The position numbers and the translations under genes are program-made. From JBBSEZ01 sp038239195 (GTDB lineage: Bacteria; Planctomycetota; Planctomycetia; Gemmatales; Gemmataceae): 19,647 nt of DNA. Position 1 is the first letter of the stretch. Each line of letters starts with the position of its first letter. The notes under the pieces are model-generated. The model did no database searches. It saw nothing but the letters and a program-made list of their open reading frames with translations, and was not told the DNA's origin. Positions 13,391 to 19,647 of this stretch are shown here, in pieces. Where the stretch lies: the NCBI GenBank assembly GCA_038239195.1, contig JBBSEZ010000161.1:1-19647 (forward strand), in the 5' to 3' direction.

Positions 13391-15094
13391 TCACCGCGAG
13401 GCGGCCTCGCGGCTGGGAGACGTGAAGTCGTAGATCAAGAACGTGGTCGTTCGGGCGATCGGCTTCCGGCGCGCCAGCGCTTCGACCGCGATCGACGAGG
13501 CGGGCGTGAACCCGCGATGAAAGGCGAAGATGGTGGTGCTCACGGCGAGATAGTGGCCCCGAACGAGGGGCTCGAGATCGTCGGGCGATCGCAAGGGCTG
13601 GTTGTGCAGGGGCAGATGGTGGAAGGGCGGTTCGAACACGATCGGGTCGGTGCCGAAGTACCACACCTGGAGCTTGGCGCCTCCGTGCGGCTTCTCCCAG
13701 CGGGCCAGTTCGTTCAGGCCCTGTCCCCAGTCGTAGTTGGCCTCGCTGACCAGATGGTCGGGCTCCGTTCCCGCCCAGAGAAGATTGGTGTAACTGAGCC
13801 CATTCGGCCAGCTCAGCAGAACGGGGAGCAGCCAGACGGCCAGGGCCCCCAGCGCGGCGAAGCGCTTCGCCCGCGTGGGCCACTCGAGCGGCTGCAAGCG
13901 GGCCACCGCGACTGCGAGCGCGAGCAGCAGCAGGGCCACCAGGGGAAGGACCAGCCGGATGCCGATTTGCACCCGGCAATTGACGCTGAACGCGAACAGG
14001 ATCGCCGCGCAAGCCCCGACCGAGGTCGCCAGCGAGCGCGGGCGCCGGATCAGCAGGATCGCCAACAGAGCAAGGGTGGGCACGGTCAGCTTGATCGCCA
14101 GAACGACGGGGAAGTAGTACCACACGGCGCGCGGGAACCACTCTCCCAGCACGAACGCGCCGTGCCCGCGGACGTTGTGCCGGATCTGGCGAACGAGCCC
14201 TTCCCACCCGTTGGAGAAGACGCACAGGTGCTCCGAAGTCCAGACCAGCGAATCGCGGAGCGCTCCGGCGGGGAGGTCGTGCGCCCAATCGACGAACGAT
14301 TGTTGAGGTTGCCAGTCGCAGCCGCAGTAGAAGAAGATCGCGACGAACGCCAGGGCGACGATCTGCGCGCCGTCGCGGCGGAGCTCGTGACCGGCCGCCC
14401 ACAAGTGCTTCACGCGCTGCCACAGCCCGGCCGGGCCTCGAGGCTGCAAGCGCCCCTCTTCGGCCAGGCGGTGCAGTTCGATGGCCAGCATGCAGAGCGG
14501 CCCGTAGGCCAGCGCCGACGCCTTGGCGACGAGCGCCAAACCGTAGCAAAGGGCCGGCACGCCGACGCGCCACCCCCAACTTCGTCCACGCCCGAGCAGG
14601 AAGTGATAGACCAGCACCAGCAGACAGGCCGTCACGGAGACGTCGGTTGTCGCGAGGCTGGCGTGGGCGAGGAGGCTCGGTTCGCACGCCAGCAAGACGA
14701 CGGCGACCCGGCCTGCCCAGGGCCCGCCGAGCAAGCGGGCCAGGCGCCAGCCGTAGAACAGCAGGGCCCACCAGAAGACGAGGTTCATCGCCCTTGCCAG
14801 GGGGAGGACCTGGTGGAGGTCGGCCAGGGGGTCGAACGGCTGGCCGCGCGCCTTTTCCCACAAGAAGATGGGCAGCGTCTGGACGTCGATCGGCAACGGC
14901 ATGGTGCCGGCCTTCAGGAGCAGGTAATGGCTGCCGCTGCGCCAGCCCGTCAGGCCGGCCTTGACGTAGAAGGGCTCGTCGAACGTCGCGCTGAGCTGGC
15001 TGGCGGCGGTGACGCACCACAGGGAAGAAGCGCAGGCCCAGAAGAGGAACCAGCAGACGTCGGGCCCGTTTTTCTGCGGTCGGTCTGGTCCCAT
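13391..15094 (-). CDS. Glycosyltransferase family 39-like membrane protein (PMT/ArnT type)
   Basis: This 567-residue protein carries an N-terminal signal-like membrane helix, then the ATFDEPFYVKAG loop (about 35-46) in the position of the GT39 acidic DE motif. Around ten further membrane segments follow (for example VLLACEPSLLAHASLA, IVALAFVAIFFYC, AVWYYFPVVLAIKLTVPTLA and LVLPLVALLLLALAV). The periplasmic-side C-terminal part has YTNLLWAGTEPDHLVSEANY and DWGQGLNELARW, common in this group. Family members move a sugar from a polyprenyl-phosphate donor onto proteins or lipid A. The acceptor here is unknown. The start ATG (15094) follows GGAGA. The 3' end has a partial duplicate at 11572-11684. 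It converges on the TIGR02996 gene with about 60 bases between. Confidence 0.85.
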   Translation of the reverse strand: MGPDRPQKNGPDVCWFLFWACASSLWCVTAASQLSATFDEPFYVKAGLTGWRSGSHYLLLKAGTMPLPIDVQTLPIFLWEKARGQPFDPLADLHQVLPLARAMNLVFWWALLFYGWRLARLLGGPWAGRVAVVLLACEPSLLAHASLATTDVSVTACLLVLVYHFLLGRGRSWGWRVGVPALCYGLALVAKASALAYGPLCMLAIELHRLAEEGRLQPRGPAGLWQRVKHLWAAGHELRRDGAQIVALAFVAIFFYCGCDWQPQQSFVDWAHDLPAGALRDSLVWTSEHLCVFSNGWEGLVRQIRHNVRGHGAFVLGEWFPRAVWYYFPVVLAIKLTVPTLALLAILLIRRPRSLATSVGACAAILFAFSVNCRVQIGIRLVLPLVALLLLALAVAVARLQPLEWPTRAKRFAALGALAVWLLPVLLSWPNGLSYTNLLWAGTEPDHLVSEANYDWGQGLNELARWEKPHGGAKLQVWYFGTDPIVFEPPFHHLPLHNQPLRSPDDLEPLVRGHYLAVSTTIFAFHRGFTPASSIAVEALARRKPIARTTTFLIYDFTSPSREAASR

Positions 15095-15230
15095 CGTCGT
15101 CTCCGCGCAGCGAAAACCCAGCAGGGCGACGTCGAGCGTGGGGAGGATACCCGGCCCCCGAAGAAGAAAACAAGGGCAAGGTTGCTTCCCGGGCGGCGAC
15201 GGACGTTGGGGGAGGCAGGCTGCCCCCGTG

Positions 15231-15308
15231 GCGACAAGCGCCCTCGCTTGTTGCCGCCTGGGAGTGGACGTTGCGGATGGGCGAAGACGACAAGCGAGAC
15301 GCTTGTCG
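15231..15308. repeat. Two REP-like palindromes
   Basis: Hairpin 1: GCGACAAGCG (15231-15240), loop CCCT, then CGCTTGTTGC (15245-15254), one G-T pair. Hairpin 2: CGACAAGCG (15288-15296), loop AGA, then CGCTTGTCG (15300-15308), perfect. Both share the GCGACAAGCG core. They lie in the 269-base region between the divergent GT39 and WD40 genes, with no gene there. They look like dispersed palindromes rather than a terminator, as no gene ends here. Confidence 0.6.
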
Positions 15309-15363
15309 CCACGCCCGATACAACACCCCGACGGCGGGCCCAGCGCCGTTTCGGGGGGCCATC

Positions 15364-16257
15364 ATGCAAATCCTCAAAGGACACCGCCCCGACAAGCCGG
15401 TGCGGTCGCTGGCCTTCGCGCCGGACGGCAACCGGCTCGGCTCGTCGGCCCGCGACTACAAGACCTTCGTCTGGGACCTGAACACCGGCCAGCACGAGGT
15501 CATCGACAGTTGGCACTCGTACACCGTCGCCTTCTCCCCCGACGGCAAAACGGTGGCGACGGGCCGCGAGGATGGCGTGAGCTTGTGGGACGGCGAGACA
15601 GTGCGGGTGGTCGAGGGCCTTTATGACCACGGGCACGGCATCGACGTCGCCTTCTCGCCGGACGGGCGGGTGCTGGCGACGGTAAGCCGAACCGTCCGGC
15701 TGTGGGACGCGGCCACGCTGACGGAATTTCCCCGGCCCGGCGTCGGCGACGAGGCCATCCACGCGACGAACTGCCTGGCGTTCAGCCGGGACGGCCGGAC
15801 GCTGGCCACTGGGCACGACCCCCGGTTGGCCGGCGGCATCCCGCAGCCCCGGCTCGTGCGCCTGTGGGACACGACCACCTGGCGGGTGCGCGACGCGCTG
15901 GGCGGGCACACCGCCACGGCCGACGCTTTGGCGTTCAGCCCCGACGGGCGTTACCTGGCCGCCGCCGCGGGCACGACGCTCTGGGTGTGGGACACGACCA
16001 CGCGCGAGGCGGTGGTCCACCACTCGATCAGCAAGCAGCACTACAAGGACGTGGCGTTCTCGCCGGACGGGCGGTTCCTCGCGTTCGCCCGCAACGACGC
16101 CACGGTGCGCCTGTGGGAGACGGCCGGGTGGAGCGAGGTGGCCGCCTACGACTGGGAGATCGGCCCGATGATCTCCATCGCCTTCGCGCCCGATGGGATG
16201 CGCGCCGCCGGAGGCAGCGGCAAGGGCAAGATCGTGGTCTGGGACGTCGATCTGTGA
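15364..16257 (+). CDS. WD40-repeat protein, single seven-bladed propeller
   Basis: This 297-residue protein is nearly all WD40. Seven units are visible through their SPDG turns and WD ends: LAFAPDGNRL..VWDL, VAFSPDGKTV..LWDG, VAFSPDGRVL..LWDA, LAFSRDGRTL..LWDT, LAFSPDGRYL..VWDT, VAFSPDGRFL..LWET and IAFAPDGMRA..VWDV. There is no kinase or signal sequence, so it should be a cytoplasmic binding scaffold. The ATG at 15364 is chosen because MQILKGHRPDKPVRSLAF is the natural start of the first blade and upstream residues have no pattern. The PLP-enzyme gene follows 22 bases after its stop, so the pair is probably one transcript. Upstream lie the REP-like palindromes. Confidence 0.9.
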   Translation: MQILKGHRPDKPVRSLAFAPDGNRLGSSARDYKTFVWDLNTGQHEVIDSWHSYTVAFSPDGKTVATGREDGVSLWDGETVRVVEGLYDHGHGIDVAFSPDGRVLATVSRTVRLWDAATLTEFPRPGVGDEAIHATNCLAFSRDGRTLATGHDPRLAGGIPQPRLVRLWDTTTWRVRDALGGHTATADALAFSPDGRYLAAAAGTTLWVWDTTTREAVVHHSISKQHYKDVAFSPDGRFLAFARNDATVRLWETAGWSEVAAYDWEIGPMISIAFAPDGMRAAGGSGKGKIVVWDVDL

Positions 16258-16279
16258 CTCCCCCTACCCGGAGCGCCGC

Positions 16280-17362
16280 ATGCACGCACTCGCCGGCCAA
16301 CCGCTCGACGCCCTCGACACGCCCGCCCTCCTGATCGACCTCGACGTGCTCGACGCCAACCATCAGCGCATGCGCGATGCCTGCGGGCGGAACGGGAAGG
16401 CCCTTCGCGTCCATTTCAAATCGCTCAAGTGCGGAGGGCTGGCGCGCTACCTCCTGGAGCGCGGGGCCAGGACCTTCCTTTGCGCCAAGCTCAATGAGGC
16501 CGAGGTGCTGGTCGAGGCCGGCATCGCCGACGTCTTCGTCGCCAATCAGGTGATCGGCCCGACCAAGCTGGCGCGCCTGGCTCGCCTGGCGCGGCGGGCG
16601 AAAATGCGCGTGGCGGTCGATGACGCGGAGAACGTCGCCGAGATGGGCAAGGCGGCGCGCGCCGAGGGGGTGACGCTGGAGGTGCTGGTCGAGGTGGACG
16701 TCGGCATGGGCCGCTGCGGCGTTCCTCCCGGCGAGCCGGCCCTGGCGCTGGCGCGGAAGGTCGCCGCCGAGGAGGGGCTGCGCTTCGTCGGCTTGCAGGG
16801 CTACGACGGGCACTTGCAGATGCTGCCGCCGGGAGAGGAGAAGCAGGGCAAGTGCGTGTCGGGGCTCGACCAACTGGCGACGACACGGGCCCTGATCGAG
16901 TCGGCGGGCCTGCCCGTGGAGGTGGTGACGGGCGCCGGGACGGGGACGTGGGCGTTTGCCGCGGAGCACCCGGCGCTGACGGAGCTCCAGCCGGGGTCGT
17001 TTCTACTGATGGACGCGGCCTATCACGCGGTGCGGCCGGAGTTCGGCTGTTCGCTGTCGATCCTGGCGACGGTCCTCAGTCGCCGCCCGGGGTGGTACGT
17101 GCTGGACGCCGGGAGCAAGGCGATCTCGCAGGACTTCGGCAAGCCGGCGATCAAGGGGCGGGCGGAAGAGCGCGTGGTGAAGCTGGCGGAGGAGCACGCG
17201 AAGGTCGAGGACGAGGGGGCGGGGCCGCGATTGGGAGAGCGGCGGGAGGTGTTGCCGGCGCACTGCTGTGCGACGATGAACCTGCACCGGCAGGTGGTGG
17301 CGGTGCGCGGGGGGCGGGTGGTGGCGGTGTGGCCGGTGGAGGCGAGCGGGCGGTACGATTAG
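16280..17362 (+). CDS. DSD1-type PLP-dependent enzyme (D-serine dehydratase / D-threonine aldolase-like)
   Basis: This 360-residue protein has the fold-III alanine-racemase-like N-domain: LDTPALLIDLDVLDANHQRM, then LRVHFKSLKCGG, whose lysine would carry PLP (about 46-51), VFVANQVIG, VLVEVDVGMGRCGV and GYDGHLQM. The C-terminal D-ser_dehydrat domain has GSFLLMDAAYHAV and, near 327-335, PAHCCATMNLH. The His-x-Cys spacing is that of zinc-dependent D-serine dehydratases; D-threonine aldolases have His-x-Asp. It would cleave D-serine or another beta-hydroxy D-amino acid in the cytoplasm; the exact substrate cannot be read from sequence. The start is the ATG at 16280, 22 bases after the WD40 gene. 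It converges with the MazF gene, six bases between stops. Confidence 0.88.
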   Translation: MHALAGQPLDALDTPALLIDLDVLDANHQRMRDACGRNGKALRVHFKSLKCGGLARYLLERGARTFLCAKLNEAEVLVEAGIADVFVANQVIGPTKLARLARLARRAKMRVAVDDAENVAEMGKAARAEGVTLEVLVEVDVGMGRCGVPPGEPALALARKVAAEEGLRFVGLQGYDGHLQMLPPGEEKQGKCVSGLDQLATTRALIESAGLPVEVVTGAGTGTWAFAAEHPALTELQPGSFLLMDAAYHAVRPEFGCSLSILATVLSRRPGWYVLDAGSKAISQDFGKPAIKGRAEERVVKLAEEHAKVEDEGAGPRLGERREVLPAHCCATMNLHRQVVAVRGGRVVAVWPVEASGRYD

Positions 17363-17368
17363 CGCAGA

Positions 17369-17707
17369 TTAGAGGCCCAGCAAGCTACGGACGCGATCCT
17401 CCACCGCCAGGCCGACGTCCGAGATAGTGCCCCAAAGCTGAAGCAATCGGTCCTTGCTGATCGACCGAACGTCTTCGCACTTGATGTAGCTAGTGGCTCG
17501 AAGGCCCCCTTCTGGAGGCTGGACCTCGACGTGCCAGAGCACCCTCTTCCGCTTGGTGGTGATGGGCAAGACCACGACCAAGTCCGCGGGTGAGTTGTTG
17601 AAGAGGTTCACCGACAGGACCAGTGCCGGGCGAACGCCGCCCTGCTCGTGCCCGCGAGGAGCGCCGAAGTCTACCTGCCACACCTCACCCCGTGCGGGCG
17701 TGCTCAC
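17369..17707 (-). CDS. MazF/PemK-family mRNA interferase toxin
   Basis: This 112-residue protein starts at a GTG (17707) seated eight bases after AAGGAGGG on the minus strand. It has the family's beta-barrel pattern: RGEVWQVDFGAPRGHEQGGV, then RPALVLSVNLFNNS, LVVVLPITTKR, VEVQPPEGGLRATSYIKCED, VRSISKDRLLQLWGTIS and VEDRVRSLLGL. The conserved RPALV, the late threonine-serine pair (ATSYI) and the D-x-R near KCEDVR are the RNA-binding and cleavage positions in MazF. It should cut mRNA at a short motif. The start overlaps the antitoxin stop by four bases (GTGA), so toxin is made only after antitoxin is translated. Confidence 0.9.
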   Translation of the reverse strand: MSTPARGEVWQVDFGAPRGHEQGGVRPALVLSVNLFNNSPADLVVVLPITTKRKRVLWHVEVQPPEGGLRATSYIKCEDVRSISKDRLLQLWGTISDVGLAVEDRVRSLLGL

Positions 17708-18006
17708 CTGCCGGTCCCTCCTTGCGGGGGGAGCGGGCACCCGTCGTCCGACCACCGCTCGTCCGGGTCGAGCCCGTCCATCAAAGTTCCTTCCAGGGCC
17801 TTCCGTTCCTCCAGTTCCTCTGCCCACGCAGCCGGGTCGGCTCGCAGCGCGGCGTAGGAGGCGTTGGCCGCCTCCAAGAACGTCCGTCGGCGGTATTGCT
17901 CGATCGCCTTCTCCAGCACGACCGGAACGGGCTCTCCCGTCTGCGCGGAGAGGGACTGTAGCGTTTGCAGGGCCTTCTCGCTCAGTAACGCGGTGGTATC
18001 GGGCAT
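17704..18006 (-). CDS. MazF-partner antitoxin (ribbon-helix-helix-like N-terminus)
   Basis: This 100-residue protein opens MPDTTALLSEKALQTLQSLS, then AQTGEPVPVVLEKAIEQYRR, a pattern consistent with an N-terminal ribbon-helix-helix DNA-binding domain. An acidic, tryptophan-bearing C-terminal half follows (AALRADPAAWAEELEERKAL, DGLDPDERWSDDG) that should wrap the toxin. The start is the ATG at 18006 with GAGGAGG in front; the frame extends upstream but lacks homology. It is the first gene of the operon. A TATACT lies about 60 bases before the start, so it can bind its own promoter as usual in type II modules. Confidence 0.8.
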   Translation of the reverse strand: MPDTTALLSEKALQTLQSLSAQTGEPVPVVLEKAIEQYRRRTFLEAANASYAALRADPAAWAEELEERKALEGTLMDGLDPDERWSDDGCPLPPQGGTGR

Positions 18007-18066
18007 TTCGCGCCTCCTCGCTGCGGTCTGGCTCGTGGCCCCGTCCGATTGCGGGGCCTTTCCCAC

Positions 18067-18072
18067 AGTATA
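18067..18072 (-). promoter_or_regulatory. Putative -10 element of the mazEF-like operon
   Basis: TATACT on the minus strand, identical to the -10 in front of the other type II module at 7096-7101. No good -35 is seen 17 bases upstream. It lies about 60 bases before the antitoxin ATG. Confidence 0.35.
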
Positions 18073-18144
18073 CCAGCGGCCGGTCTCCAGGCGACAGCGC
18101 AAGGGGAGCAGAGGGAAGGCGCGATCTCGGATGTCTCGCGCCCG

Positions 18145-18939
18145 TTACCCTTTGCCCGAGAGTTGATCTAGCGCCCAGCAGCCGCGGACGTGGGGACCGT
18201 GGCCGCGGAGATGGTCGAGAAGGGATGAGTCGGTGCAGCCGGCCTCTTCGAGCGCGTCGGCGAGGATGGGGAGGCGGTCGAAGGCGCGATCGTCGTAGAT
18301 CGCCAGGGCCAACTTGGGGATCATCCCGTCCTGCCAAACGGGCCACCCGGGGTCGATCGGTCGTGCCAGCCCAAAGGGGTTGCCGACGATCTCTCGGAGG
18401 ATCGCGGCCTGCTGCATTTGTTCGGAGCACAACCCAGCGTTTACGGCATCATAGCGTTCGGTGAGCTGGAATGGTGTCTCTTCTAACCAGCCGGGGTTCT
18501 TCCTCAGCCAGTCTGCGTCCGCACAATCCCGTGTGGCCCACGCTGCTTTCTCTATCCTGCGGCAAGCCTCATAACCCGAGCCCGCTGCGGCGGTGAGGTC
18601 GGCGGTGTAGCAAGCCCAGTAGAAGGACCAGGCGGATTGCTCATCCGCGGTGGGCGAGGTCTTGCCTCCCGACACAGAGTTGAGTTGGATCGCCGCCTCT
18701 TCCGTGGCGCGCTGCGATGCCTTCCTGGCGTTGGCCAACTCCCTGCGGCTCGCTTGTCCATCCGAGAAGCGCTCTGCTGTTTCAACCACCGCGCGACTGC
18801 GAGTCGAAACGAGCAGGCGCCAGATGCTGCGGCAACAGGCGACGGTAAAGAGGCGGCTCTTGCGGGCGCTCCCTCGGCTGCCAAGAAACGTGAGCATCGC
18901 ACCTGGATCGCTGCACGCAAACCACTCCGCCTCCGTCAT
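18145..18939 (-). CDS. Gemmataceae-expanded paralogue family protein of unknown function
   Basis: This 264-residue protein is nearly full length for the family. It starts at the ATG at 18939, after GAAAGGAC on the minus strand, with MTEAEWFACSDPGAMLTFLG. Then come RKSRLFTVACCRSIWRLL, a helical middle with paired AA and W positions, QAAILREIVGNPFG, and the diagnostic end: LALAIYDDRAFDRLPILADA, LEEAGCTDSSLLDHLRGHGP and HVRGCWALDQL. I know this pattern from many paralogues in Gemmata-type genomes, where it has no known function. Residue-level conservation of the AFDRLPILADALEEAGC block suggests a repeat-like helical fold. It lies 29 bases after the Uma2 gene and may be in its operon. Confidence 0.8.
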   Translation of the reverse strand: MTEAEWFACSDPGAMLTFLGSRGSARKSRLFTVACCRSIWRLLVSTRSRAVVETAERFSDGQASRRELANARKASQRATEEAAIQLNSVSGGKTSPTADEQSAWSFYWACYTADLTAAAGSGYEACRRIEKAAWATRDCADADWLRKNPGWLEETPFQLTERYDAVNAGLCSEQMQQAAILREIVGNPFGLARPIDPGWPVWQDGMIPKLALAIYDDRAFDRLPILADALEEAGCTDSSLLDHLRGHGPHVRGCWALDQLSGKG

Positions 18940-18968
18940 GGTCCTTTCGCCCCCCTGGCACTTCAGAA

Positions 18969-19647
18969 TCAAGAGGCGGGCTTGTCCGTGCCAGGCGCCA
19001 GCGCTTGCTGGGCCAGCAGGGCGCGGAGCCGAGCCAGCTCCGCCTCGGCCACGTCGGCGCGCCGTTGCTCCTTGTCGGCCCGTCGATGTTCGGTATCGGC
19101 CCGGTTGTGCTCCTCGGCCGCGAGTTGCTCGGCGAGCTCCTCGCGCACGCCGACCACCTGTCCGTTCTCGTCGTAGAACCGCAGCCAGGTCGCGGTCTCG
19201 CGCAGGTACTCCCCCTGCCAGGTGCCGACCCATAGCCCCAGCACCGACGACCACAGCCGCCCCTGCGCGTTCGGCTGGAGCGGCACATAGTGCCCGTTGG
19301 CCAACTCGTAGCCGTCAAGTTGCCCCGTGGCCGGGTCGTAGAGGAAATAGTTCCTCGTGTGGAAGGTCCGCTCGTAGAGGTCGCGCTTGGTGGTCCGGTC
19401 CTCGCGCTCCGTCGTCGGCGACAGCAACTCGACGATGACGTCGGGTAGGCGCCCGTTCTCTTCCCACGACACCCAGTAACGACGGACCGGGTGGAGGTTG
19501 ACGTCTTGCACGAAGAAGAAGTCGGGGCCGCGGTAGTCGCGGTTGCGCGCCTGCTGGAGGCTGTAGTAGACGAACATGTTGCCGCCGACGAAGAAGTCGG
19601 TGCGGTCGCGGAACCACGCCAGCACGGAGGCGATCAGGAGGTTGATG
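18969..19647 (-). CDS. Uma2-family (PD-(D/E)XK-like) endonuclease, 5' end outside the window
   Basis: The frame is open to the window edge. It reads INLLIASVLAWFRDRTDFFV and GGNMFVYYSLQQ, so a GTG at 19625 inside it is not the true start. The core has the Uma2/DUF820 motifs: GPDFFFVQDV, then LPDVIVELLSPTTE and TKRDLYERTF with YFLYDP, which supply the D, E and K of the nuclease site. About 45 residues at the end form a charged coiled coil with seven-residue repeats (HRRADKEQRRADVAEAEL). Uma2 proteins are very numerous in planctomycetes and cyanobacteria; their substrates are unknown. The following gene at 18145-18939 is 29 bases downstream. Confidence 0.85.
   Translation of the reverse strand, partial: INLLIASVLAWFRDRTDFFVGGNMFVYYSLQQARNRDYRGPDFFFVQDVNLHPVRRYWVSWEENGRLPDVIVELLSPTTEREDRTTKRDLYERTFHTRNYFLYDPATGQLDGYELANGHYVPLQPNAQGRLWSSVLGLWVGTWQGEYLRETATWLRFYDENGQVVGVREELAEQLAAEEHNRADTEHRRADKEQRRADVAEAELARLRALLAQQALAPGTDKPAS

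Noticed and set aside
13370..15481. Long plus-strand open frame of 703 codons
   Set aside because: It is antisense to the GT39 gene and is low in motif content. The minus-strand frame has membrane helices and family motifs.
18969..19625. Start of the Uma2 gene at the GTG 19625
   Set aside because: The frame stays open to the window edge with family-like residues (INLLIASV), so the true start is outside.

Overview
The window is GC-rich and looks like a chromosome segment of a Gemmataceae-type planctomycete. The evidence is the 516-residue protein at 11779-13329, which opens with the Gemmata-expanded TIGR02996 domain; the protein at 18145-18939, which belongs to a large Gemmataceae paralogue family (start MTEAEWFACSDP, end DRLPILADALEEAGC..HVRGCWALDQL); a Uma2-type nuclease with a coiled-coil tail; a WD40-only protein; and many small toxin-antitoxin and immunity-like genes.

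Layout. (a) 197-6807, minus strand: two large, translationally coupled, double-ATPase AAA+ (ClpA/ClpB-like) genes joined by an ATGA overlap. Both lack a Clp N-domain. By eye, both carry a C-terminal region resembling a class I peptide-chain release factor without its GGQ domain. (b) 7135-8825, plus strand: a ParDE/RelE-type toxin-antitoxin operon, about 770 bases with no credible gene, then a HicAB pair whose hicA is frameshifted. A 122-bp MITE-like element with 24-bp terminal inverted repeats and a 5-bp target duplication sits exactly at the hicB stop codon. (c) 9078-10632, plus strand: three small cassette-sized genes (a SUKH/SMI1-KNR4 protein, a 115-residue unknown, and a frameshifted unknown). 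They are separated by long imperfect palindromes. The first folds like an integron attC site, and both spacers end in CGTTC shortly before the GGAGGA ribosome site of the next gene. (d) 10682-11380, minus strand: a two-gene operon with a ParB/Srx-like DGxHR protein. (e) 11572-15094: the TIGR02996/LRR-like gene, lying between a full glycosyltransferase-39 gene and a stray fragment of a second copy of that gene's 3' end. (f) 15364-17362, plus strand: WD40 propeller and DSD1-type PLP enzyme, probably one operon, preceded by REP-like palindromes. (g) 17369-19647, minus strand: a MazF/antitoxin pair overlapping by GTGA, the Gemmataceae paralogue-family protein, and a Uma2 gene cut by the window edge.

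The most unusual candidates are the AAA+ pair with release-factor-like tails, the attC-like cassette run, and the MITE that duplicated and so preserved the hicB stop codon. All homology calls and folds were made by eye. No search, alignment program or folding program was run.
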